Assembly: GCA_937925595.1 (NCBI GenBank)
Contig: CALALQ010000507.1
Coordinates: 1 to 5,490, forward strand
Source of the DNA: an uncultured Demequina sp.
Lineage (GTDB): Bacteria > Actinomycetota > Actinomycetes > Actinomycetales > Demequinaceae
DNA: 5,490 bases
Direction of reading: 5' to 3'
Made by a program: the position numbers and the translations under genes. Of the stretch, positions 1 to 5,489 are shown in pieces. The first letter of the stretch is position 1; every line of letters starts with the position of its first letter. The notes under the pieces were generated by a model, which was given only the letters and a program-made list of their open reading frames with translations, searched no databases and was not told the DNA's origin.

Positions 1-2
1 AG

Positions 3-2612
3 CGGCCCACGGCCCGGGTCGAGGTCGCCGGCCCCGCGCCGATGCCGCCGCTCGCGCCGGTCGATCCCGACAAGCTCGCCCGCACGAAGGTGCTCGCGTT
101 CTACCTGCCGCAGTACCACCCCATCCCGGAGAACGACGCCTGGTGGGGCAAGGGCTTCACGGAATGGTCCAACGTGGCCCGGGCACGACCGATGTTCCCC
201 GGGCACGCCCAGCCGATGCTGCCGGGCGACCTGGGGTTCTACGACCTGCGTCTGCCGGAGGTCCGCGATCGCCAGGCGGAGCTCGCGCGGGCGGCGGGCA
301 TCCACGGCTTTTGCTACTACCACTACTGGTTCAACGGCCGGCGCGTGCTGGAGCGCCCGCTGAACGAGGTGCTCGCGTCGGGTTCGCCGAAGTTCCCCTT
401 CTGCGTGTGCTGGGCGAACGAGAACTGGACGCGCCGATGGGACGGCCTCGAGCAGGAGGTCCTGCTGCGTCAGCAGCACACGCTCGCGTCCGACCGCCGG
501 TTCATCCTCGACCTGATCCCGTGCATGGAGGACGAGCGATACGTGCGGGTCGACGGCCGGCCCGTGGTGCTCGTGTACCGCGCCGACCTCATGGTCGATG
601 CGGCGGACACCGCGGCGGTCTGGCGTGACGAGTGCCTCCGCGCCGGCCTGGGCGAGATCCACCTGTGCGCGGTGCAGTTCCGCACGGCCGACCCCCGCCC
701 GCTCGGGTTCGACGCGGCGGTCGAGTTCCCCCCCCACCACTTCCCCGCCCCGGAGATCACCGCGAAAGTCCCGGACCTCGACCCGGCGTTCCGCGGCGTG
801 ATCCACGACTACGCGGCCGGCGTCCGCGCGGTGATCGACAAGCCCCGCCGGCCCGGCTACCGCCTGTACCGCGGCGTGATGCCATCCTGGGACAACACCG
901 CACGCCGGATGGAAAACGCCATCGTCTACCGGGGCGCGACGCCCGAGCTGTACGAGGCCTGGCTACGCAGCGCGGTCAACCAGCCCCAGCCCGAGGGCGG
1001 GCCCGCCGAGAATCTGGTCTTTATCAACGCCTGGAACGAGTGGGCGGAGGGGACCGTCCTCGAACCCCGACGCGACCTCGGCGACGCGTACCTCCGCGCG
1101 ACCGCCCGGGTGCTGCTCCCGCACGAGCCCGTCGCGTCTGACGGGGCCCAGCAGGCCAGCCCGGATTCCGTGCCCCCGTCCGCGCCCGTTTCGGACGTCT
1201 CACCGCAGCCGGAACAACGGACCATCGAGGACCGGATCAAACGCGTCGTGCGCACCACGCCGGCGCTCAACACCTTCCTGAACCGGCACCCGGGGATCAA
1301 GAACAAGGCCGCGGGGGTGGTGCGGAAGATGGCATCGTCCGCCTCCGCATCTCCCGCCCCGCCCGAACCCGAAGCACCCGTCGTTGTCCGCGGCAACCGC
1401 GACCTGTGGCACGCGGGGAGCAAGGAGCGGGTGGCCCCGGACGCGACGCCGATCCTCATCGTCTCCCACGACGCGTGCCTCGCCGGGGCGCAGATCGTGG
1501 CGCTCGAACTCCTCCGCCATTTCGCGCAGGACCCATCGGTCCGCGTGTACCACCTACTCTGCGGCTCGGGACGGCTCGAGCCCGAGTTCCGACCGCTCGC
1601 CACAACGCTGTGCCTCGACGACCTGACCCGCCGCGGGCTGTCACGCGCGAAGGCCATCGAGGCCGCGCTGGACGCCATGCCGCCGGTCGAGGCCGCGATC
1701 TGCAACACCGCCGCGGTTCCCGACGCCGTGGCCGCGTGCGCTCGTCGCGGGATGCGCACCGTCGCCTACCTCCACGAGCTCCCGACCACAATCGATGCGA
1801 TGCTCGGCGGCGAGAAGACCATGCGCACGATCGACCGTGCCGCGGACCGTATCGTGGTGGTGTCCGAGTTCGTCCGCGATAGGCTGTGCGAGCGGTACGG
1901 CCTGCCGCCGGAACGCCCCGAAGTCGTCCATATGGGCGTGTTCCCTTCCAAATCCGGCGTCGTGGATCGCGACACCGCGCGTCGCAAGGTCGCGGCCGAG
2001 CTAGGCGTTGATCCCGCCACGCCGCTCGTGCTCGGCTGCGGGACGATCCACCCCCGCAAGGGGACGGACCTGTGGGTCCGTGCCGCTGCCCGGACTCTTC
2101 GGGTAGCCCGTGAAGCTGCGAAACCCCTCCCGATATTCTTCTGGGTCGGCTGGGACCAGACGGGCCCGGAAGCCCGTGCCTGGTGCGAGCACGACGCCTG
2201 TGCCGCCGGCATCTCCGAGCACGTCCGCTTCATCGGTGTGCGTGAGGACACGCGGCCGTACTTCGCCGCGGCCGACGTGCTTGCTCTCTCGTCCCGGGAG
2301 GACCCGTTCCCCCTGGTGAACGTCGAGGCGCTCGCGTCGGGCACCCCTGTTGTCGCCTTCGCCGGCGCCGGCGGCGCCCCGGAAGCGATCCTCGACCCGG
2401 AGGGTGACGCGGGCGTCGTCGTCCGCTACGCCGACGCCGATGCCATGGGCGAGGCCATCGCCGGTCTCCTGGCCGATCCGGCCTTACGGCAGGAAGCCGG
2501 GCGCCACGCCCTCCGCATCGCCCGCGACCGGCTGTCGTGGGACCGGTACGTCGGCTCGCTGACCACGGCCCTGCTGCCACACGCGCCCCTGTCCCACACG
2601 GCGGGAGTCTGA
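3..2612 (+). CDS. WbsX/GH99-like domain fused to a GT4-type glycosyltransferase (5' end outside window)
   Basis: Two-domain carbohydrate enzyme, probably cytoplasmic, acting in surface-polysaccharide synthesis. Numbering from the ATG at 42, residues 15-355 are WbsX/GH99-like: YLPQYH (21-26), WWGKGFTEW (34-42), YYHYWFNGR (92-100), CWANENW (123-129) and NAWNEWAEG (329-337). A Pro/Ala/Ser-rich linker with a short basic helical stretch (about 393-430) follows. Residues 468-850 are a GT-B fold GT4 domain: HELP (578-581), VVVSEF (605-610), HPRKGTDLW (670-678) and REDPFPLVNVEAL (752-764), the nucleotide-sugar end. WbsX proteins are usually called glycosyltransferases, yet the domain is related to GH99 endo-mannosidases, so the first half could cleave rather than transfer. 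The ATG at 42 has no well-placed Shine-Dalgarno sequence, and the 13 codons before it are open and all end in G or C, so the gene probably begins left of the window. The GT2 gene follows after 2 bases. Domain calls are firm; sugar and linkage specificity are unknown. Confidence 0.9.
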   Translation, partial: RPTARVEVAGPAPMPPLAPVDPDKLARTKVLAFYLPQYHPIPENDAWWGKGFTEWSNVARARPMFPGHAQPMLPGDLGFYDLRLPEVRDRQAELARAAGIHGFCYYHYWFNGRRVLERPLNEVLASGSPKFPFCVCWANENWTRRWDGLEQEVLLRQQHTLASDRRFILDLIPCMEDERYVRVDGRPVVLVYRADLMVDAADTAAVWRDECLRAGLGEIHLCAVQFRTADPRPLGFDAAVEFPPHHFPAPEITAKVPDLDPAFRGVIHDYAAGVRAVIDKPRRPGYRLYRGVMPSWDNTARRMENAIVYRGATPELYEAWLRSAVNQPQPEGGPAENLVFINAWNEWAEGTVLEPRRDLGDAYLRATARVLLPHEPVASDGAQQASPDSVPPSAPVSDVSPQPEQRTIEDRIKRVVRTTPALNTFLNRHPGIKNKAAGVVRKMASSASASPAPPEPEAPVVVRGNRDLWHAGSKERVAPDATPILIVSHDACLAGAQIVALELLRHFAQDPSVRVYHLLCGSGRLEPEFRPLATTLCLDDLTRRGLSRAKAIEAALDAMPPVEAAICNTAAVPDAVAACARRGMRTVAYLHELPTTIDAMLGGEKTMRTIDRAADRIVVVSEFVRDRLCERYGLPPERPEVVHMGVFPSKSGVVDRDTARRKVAAELGVDPATPLVLGCGTIHPRKGTDLWVRAAARTLRVAREAAKPLPIFFWVGWDQTGPEARAWCEHDACAAGISEHVRFIGVREDTRPYFAAADVLALSSREDPFPLVNVEALASGTPVVAFAGAGGAPEAILDPEGDAGVVVRYADADAMGEAIAGLLADPALRQEAGRHALRIARDRLSWDRYVGSLTTALLPHAPLSHTAGV
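2603..2607 (+). promoter_or_regulatory. Shine-Dalgarno sequence of the GT2 gene
   Basis: GGGAG lies 7 bases before the GTG at 2615, inside the last codons of the upstream gene. It decides the start: the in-frame ATG at 2537 would add 26 residues without glycosyltransferase character and a 76-base overlap, whereas the GTG puts the conserved VVIPSYN strand right at the N-terminus, as usual in GT2 enzymes. Confidence 0.75.
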
Positions 2613-2614
2613 CC

Positions 2615-3439
2615 GTGCGGGTCGGTGTGGTCATCCCGTCGTACAACCACGCCCGCTTCGTGGGCGAGGCGGTCCGCTCGGTGCTGGGACAGACCATCGA
2701 CGGCGTGGAGCTGGTGGTCGTCGACGACGGCTCGAAGGACGGATCGGCCGACGTCGTCCGCGACGCAATAGCCGGGTTCCCGGGCCGATCGGCCACGCTG
2801 ATCGAGCAGGAGAACCGGGGCGCCCACGCGGCCATCATGCGGGGCATCGAGTCTCTCGATACGCCGGTCGTTGCGGTGCTCAACTCGGACGACCTCTACG
2901 AAATTGACCGCTTCGAGCGGGTCCTGCCCGCCCTCGACGGTGACCTGGCGATCGCCTTCACCGGCCTGCGCATCATCGACGAACGCGGCGACGAACTGCC
3001 CCCCCATCACCACTGGCCCCGGTGGTACGCCACTGCGCTGACCGCCGCGGAGACCGAACCGACCATCGGCTTCGCCCTGCTGGTCCACAACTTCTCGGTC
3101 ACCAGCGGCAACTTCGTCTTCACCCGGGCTCTCTACGACCGCCTCGGCGGGTTCGGCGACCAGAAGTTCGCCCACGATTGGGATTTCCTGATCCGCTCGG
3201 TCGCCCTGACCGAGCCGGTCTTCATCCCCGACCGCCTGATGCGCTACCGGGTCCACGGGTCGAACACGACCGAGTCGGTGCGGGGGTTGATGAAGAAGGA
3301 ATGCGCGGCGGGGATGGACCGCTACCGGTCGCTCCGCGCCGACAACCCGCGCGACAATCCAGCGGCTCCGTGCCCGGACAACTGGACTTCATACTGGCCC
3401 CGGTTCACCCGCGAACGCCGCGTCTTTTGGCGCCAATGA
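2615..3439 (+). CDS. GT2-family glycosyltransferase
   Basis: Predicted inverting glycosyltransferase with a GT-A fold, 274 residues, transferring a sugar from a nucleotide donor to a growing glycan, presumably at the cytoplasmic face of the membrane. Numbered from the GTG start: VVIPSYN (5-11) is the first beta strand, VVVDDGS (34-40) carries the nucleotide-binding aspartates, LNSDD (89-93) is the metal-binding DxD-type motif, and GNF (165-167), GGF (178-180) and HDWDF (187-191) form the acceptor side with the likely catalytic base. There is no membrane segment and no second domain; the length suits a minimal GT2 enzyme. It starts two bases after the stop of the WbsX/GT4 gene, so the two are very likely translated from one mRNA and work on the same product. 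No convincing terminator follows. The donor and acceptor sugars cannot be told from sequence. Confidence 0.93.
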   Translation: MRVGVVIPSYNHARFVGEAVRSVLGQTIDGVELVVVDDGSKDGSADVVRDAIAGFPGRSATLIEQENRGAHAAIMRGIESLDTPVVAVLNSDDLYEIDRFERVLPALDGDLAIAFTGLRIIDERGDELPPHHHWPRWYATALTAAETEPTIGFALLVHNFSVTSGNFVFTRALYDRLGGFGDQKFAHDWDFLIRSVALTEPVFIPDRLMRYRVHGSNTTESVRGLMKKECAAGMDRYRSLRADNPRDNPAAPCPDNWTSYWPRFTRERRVFWRQ

Positions 3440-3446
3440 AGCCCAC

Positions 3447-3465
3447 GCGCAGTCTTTGCGCAGTC
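3447..3465 (+). repeat. Direct repeat GCGCAGTC, period 11
   Basis: Two identical 8-base copies (3447-3454 and 3458-3465) are spaced 11 bases from start to start, about one helical turn. They end 13 bases before the proposed -35 box. This layout resembles a direct-repeat activator site of the OmpR/PhoP response-regulator type, but no regulator is identifiable. The same bases could form a 5-base-pair stem (GCGCA/TGCGC), so the function is open. Confidence 0.35.
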
Positions 3466-3478
3466 CGACAATAAATCT

Positions 3479-3507
3479 GTGACAAGCCATTACCGGTGTA
3501 TTACGAT
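3479..3507 (+). promoter_or_regulatory. Sigma70-like promoter of the beta-rich protein gene
   Basis: The -35 box GTGACA (3479-3484) matches TTGACA at five of six positions. A 17-base spacer leads to the -10 box TACGAT (3502-3507), which matches TATAAT at four of six, including the key T, A and final T. Transcription would begin near 3514 and give a leader of about 44 bases. The position in an A/T-richer gap directly before a well-defined gene supports the call, though promoter calls by eye in unknown taxa are uncertain. Confidence 0.5.
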
Positions 3508-3526
3508 GAGCCTTGAAACCGGCTAT

Positions 3527-3549
3527 CTTGGCGGCTCACTTCAGCCAAG
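3527..3549 (+). promoter_or_regulatory. 5' leader hairpin overlapping the Shine-Dalgarno sequence
   Basis: CTTGGC (3527-3532) pairs perfectly with GCCAAG (3544-3549) across an 11-base loop, and a T-G pair (3526/3550) can be added. The right arm contains the first three bases of the AAGGAG ribosome-binding site at 3547-3552, so the folded form could mask it. A six-pair stem is modest and may arise by chance; a role in translation control is inference. Confidence 0.35.
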
Positions 3550-3552
3550 GAG
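3547..3552 (+). promoter_or_regulatory. Shine-Dalgarno sequence of the beta-rich protein gene
   Basis: AAGGAG sits 5 bases before the ATG at 3558. It chooses that start over the in-frame ATG at 3513, which would lie at the proposed transcription start and add 15 residues in front of the hydrophobic N-terminal stretch. Confidence 0.75.
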
Positions 3553-3557
3553 ACACC

Positions 3558-4418
3558 ATGAGCCTGACCATCGCCACCGCCGCCGCCCTCCTCGCCCTGC
3601 AGCACGCGCCCGATCAGGGCCGGACGGGCGTCGCTTCCAGAGACCCGCTGGAAGGCGGCTGGATGGGCCGATCCGCCAACTGGGTCGAGAACGCCGCACT
3701 CAATCGCCTTTATCACAACGAGGGCAGCGGCTTGCGCAAGGTGATGATTAACACCTCAACGCCGCACGACGGCAACACCTACTTTACCGTGAGCGCGAAC
3801 GTAACCGCACCGAACAGCTTTGTGGGGCTTGGCATCAACTCGCCCAACACCACCGCGTATCCCTACATTTCATATCGATCCGGGCCAGACCCGACCTACC
3901 CCGGAGCTTCCCACTGGTTCGACCCGCACCAGGTTAAGTGGGTTCTCAACGTCAACGGAACCTCCGTCTTGCATGCGTACAGCACCGGCGACGCCAAGTT
4001 TCTCGGCGCAGTCACCGCCGACTCGTATTCACTCAACACACCGAGAGGCGAGTTCGTCGGCACCACCTGGCTGGACGGTCCGTTCGAGCTGACGAGCGGC
4101 GAGGAAGTCTACCGCATCCATTTGAAGGACGGGTCGGAGATCATCCAGTTCCAAGCGCGGATCCAGGATCTCAACCCGTCCGCGAACGTGACGGTTGCGC
4201 TGATGCGGACGGATTTTAACGCCACGAGTCTTACTTCCATCATGATGGTCACTTCGAGCGGCTCCTCCTCGACGGAGTACTACTCAACGAACACGCTCGT
4301 CACGCCAGGCACGCAGTTCGTCGACAACGCCAGCTATGTGTACTATGTTTACATCCCGCCCGTGCCAAACACCGCCTTCGTCTCGGCACGCACACAGATC
4401 CGAGTGAGCGATCTGTAA
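3558..4418 (+). CDS. Beta-rich, probably exported protein of unknown function
   Basis: I do not recognise a named family. The protein has 286 residues and no cysteine. The N-terminus is hydrophobic (residues 2-15, then LQHA) and could be a signal peptide, although it lacks the usual basic residue, so export is only likely. The rest is rich in Ser, Thr, Asn, Tyr and Val, as in beta-sheet surface or fibre proteins. GAVTADSYSLN (150-160) resembles the joints of tail-fibre-like proteins. The C-terminal part has the pattern IHLKDGSEIIQFQARIQD (187-204), VTVALMR (211-217) and FVDNASYVYYVYI (254-266). From memory this pattern recurs at the end of uncharacterised bacterial beta proteins. The gene has its own promoter and terminator, so it is a single-gene unit. 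Its codons are less G/C-biased than those of the glycosyltransferase genes. Possible roles include a secreted adhesin, a fibre tip or a carrier for the neighbouring glycan enzymes; none is shown. Confidence 0.85.
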   Translation: MSLTIATAAALLALQHAPDQGRTGVASRDPLEGGWMGRSANWVENAALNRLYHNEGSGLRKVMINTSTPHDGNTYFTVSANVTAPNSFVGLGINSPNTTAYPYISYRSGPDPTYPGASHWFDPHQVKWVLNVNGTSVLHAYSTGDAKFLGAVTADSYSLNTPRGEFVGTTWLDGPFELTSGEEVYRIHLKDGSEIIQFQARIQDLNPSANVTVALMRTDFNATSLTSIMMVTSSGSSSTEYYSTNTLVTPGTQFVDNASYVYYVYIPPVPNTAFVSARTQIRVSDL

Positions 4419-4436
4419 ATCGCCCGATGCCACGAA

Positions 4437-5489
4437 TCAGGTGATCCGCCCGCCAGCCGGGATCCGGCTGGCTTTTTTGTCGAATCCGAACGTCGTTGCG
4501 TATCGGCTGCAATAGATCTGATCGAGAAGCCGGTCGGGAATTTCAATGCAGCTTTTCACGACCGTGAGCAGCTCGCTATACGGCTTCCGGGAAGAGACGT
4601 TCGCGGGTCGCAAGGTCAGGCGGGGAACGCCCAGAAAGTCGGCAAGCTCCCCTTCGAGTTCGCCCAGTCGATCCTGGCGGTAAATGAACACTTTGACGTC
4701 GCCCGCAATGCCGCGAAGACAACCCCGCTCGACGTCGAACCGATGTGCGTAGACGTCGAACCCGGCAAAGAACCGGTGCTCGAACCATGCGCAAATGTAC
4801 CAGATGTCGCTCACCATGCGCGACGCCAGCCGCCTCGCTGCTTCCCGCGTGTCACCGAAGGCATTTTCGGCATCCCCGCGCGACTCCGCCTCTTGAAAGT
4901 AGCCAGAAACCACCCGCTCCACCGGGTCACGCACGCCACACACGATCCGCTTCGGTCCGGCGCCATGATGATGGAGCAATCGGGCGTAATGCACACCAAC
5001 GGTCGGCATGCTCCGGTGCCAGGCGTCCACATAGTGAAGGTGAACGCCGTGTTGCCCGTGCTGCTCTTTCAGCGCACGGGCGATCGACATGGAACCCACC
5101 TTGCCCATCTGCCATAGATGGACAGGGCAGTTGGCAAAGAACTCCGTCAGGTCGTTCGGGAACCGGTCCTCGTAGCGCCCGACGTAGCCGTAGTGGGCTC
5201 GGAGACCCGGTTCGTCGAGCGAGGCGAGCCCGTGCCGGCCCGCGTAGAACCGCGGATCGACGCACGCCCAGATCGCCGCCGAATATGGGCGCCTTTCCGC
5301 GTATCCGCGCCCAAGGAAGTGCTCCATCGCCCGCGACTCGCTGACCACGCCCTGCAGGTCGGGGTTGAGCCGGAGATAGTCCGCGGGGACAAAGCTCTCC
5401 ATCAACTCGGCGAATCGCGGGTGCTCCTCCGCCCTGCCGTCCAACGCCGGGATCGGATCGCGCCGCTGGGTGCTCTGCCACTCCGATGG
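4437..5489 (-). CDS. Sulfotransferase-like (NKWYS-type) protein with N-terminal NPDL motif pair (5' end outside window)
   Basis: Probable glycan-modifying enzyme that would move sulfate from PAPS to a surface polysaccharide. Numbering from the TTG at 5444: WQMGKVGSMSIARAL (111-125) is the 5'-phosphosulfate loop; VRDPVERVVSGYF (171-183) has the R-x7-S pattern (R172, S180) of the 3'-phosphate-binding helix. The later FDVYAHRFDVERG (229-241) and NVSSRKPYSELL (282-293), ending in IYCSRYATTFG (310-320), resemble the NKWYS 'putative capsular polysaccharide synthesis' family (recalled, not searched). Before this domain lie two copies of a YxxxNPDL/HxxxxGxxExR motif. The reading frame stays open to the right edge: the TTG lacks a Shine-Dalgarno sequence and 15 open codons precede it, so the true start is probably beyond the window. 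It converges on the beta-rich gene with 18 bases between stops. Activity, donor and acceptor are untested; it could be a non-sulfating relative. Confidence 0.85.
   Translation of the reverse strand, partial: PSEWQSTQRRDPIPALDGRAEEHPRFAELMESFVPADYLRLNPDLQGVVSESRAMEHFLGRGYAERRPYSAAIWACVDPRFYAGRHGLASLDEPGLRAHYGYVGRYEDRFPNDLTEFFANCPVHLWQMGKVGSMSIARALKEQHGQHGVHLHYVDAWHRSMPTVGVHYARLLHHHGAGPKRIVCGVRDPVERVVSGYFQEAESRGDAENAFGDTREAARRLASRMVSDIWYICAWFEHRFFAGFDVYAHRFDVERGCLRGIAGDVKVFIYRQDRLGELEGELADFLGVPRLTLRPANVSSRKPYSELLTVVKSCIEIPDRLLDQIYCSRYATTFGFDKKASRIPAGGRIT
4452..4478 (+). terminator. Rho-independent terminator of the beta-rich protein gene
   Basis: A perfect 9-base-pair stem, GCCAGCCGG (4452-4460) with CCGGCTGGC (4464-4472), closes a GAT loop and is followed directly by six T (4473-4478). 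It lies 33 bases after the TAA. The T run is present only on this strand, so it is directional and serves the + strand gene. It also lies inside the last codons of the convergent gene. Confidence 0.93.
5163..5390 (-). repeat. Two degenerate copies of an NPDL-type motif within the sulfotransferase-like protein
   Basis: Copy 1 (residues 19-52 from the TTG; 5289-5390) has the form VPxxY, NPDL (27-30) and HFLGRGYAERR (42-52). Copy 2 (residues 62-94; 5163-5261) has DPxxY and HYGYVGRYEDR (84-94) but has lost NPDL. The HxxxxGxxExR end aligns without gaps. Such 'Y-NPD-HY-G-EGR' units recur, from memory, in large glycan-related proteins of environmental bacteria; their role is unknown. Confidence 0.6.

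Larger units (their letters stand above)
3440..3557 (+). other. Intergenic region with the control elements of the beta-rich protein gene
   Basis: This 118-base gap is visibly more A/T-rich than the flanking genes. In order it holds an 8-base direct repeat, a sigma70-like promoter, a hairpin and a Shine-Dalgarno sequence, each listed separately. There is no strong rho-independent terminator for the upstream glycosyltransferase pair, so some read-through into the next gene is possible. Confidence 0.6.

Noticed and set aside
632..1141. Arg/Pro-rich open frames on the + strand (also 143-628 and 1406-1882)
   Set aside because: Out-of-frame readings of the WbsX/GT4 gene with composition typical of shifted G/C-rich codons. 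The true frame carries continuous domain motifs through the same region.
1766..2344. Long open frame on the - strand inside the WbsX/GT4 gene (also 926-1759 and 2426-3256 on the - strand)
   Set aside because: Ser/Arg-rich, low-complexity translations without motifs, fully opposite strongly supported + strand domains. Long antisense frames are expected in G/C-rich genes.
2537..2614. Upstream ATG start for the GT2 gene
   Set aside because: It would overlap the previous gene by 76 bases and add residues with no family character, while the GTG at 2615 has a well-spaced GGGAG.
3447..3461. Possible terminator of the glycosyltransferase pair (GCGCA/TGCGC stem)
   Set aside because: The stem is only five pairs and no T run follows. 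The direct-repeat reading of the same bases is at least as good.
3463..3483. Imperfect inverted repeat GTC..ACA / TGT..GAC overlapping the -35 box
   Set aside because: It needs a two-base bulge and has three-base arms; too weak to call an operator.
4408..4423. Hairpin GCGAT/ATCGC around the stop codon of the beta-rich gene, as a terminator for the - strand gene
   Set aside because: Five pairs only, and no T run on the - strand side; likely chance.
4743..5344. Two + strand open frames opposite the sulfotransferase-like gene
   Set aside because: They lie opposite the PAPS-loop and R-x7-S motifs, which give a coherent protein on the - strand. Neither + strand frame shows a recognisable motif.
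4927..5481. GTG-initiated - strand frame starting at 5481
   Set aside because: It runs in a different frame from the sulfotransferase-like domain and gives an Arg/Pro-rich product without motifs.
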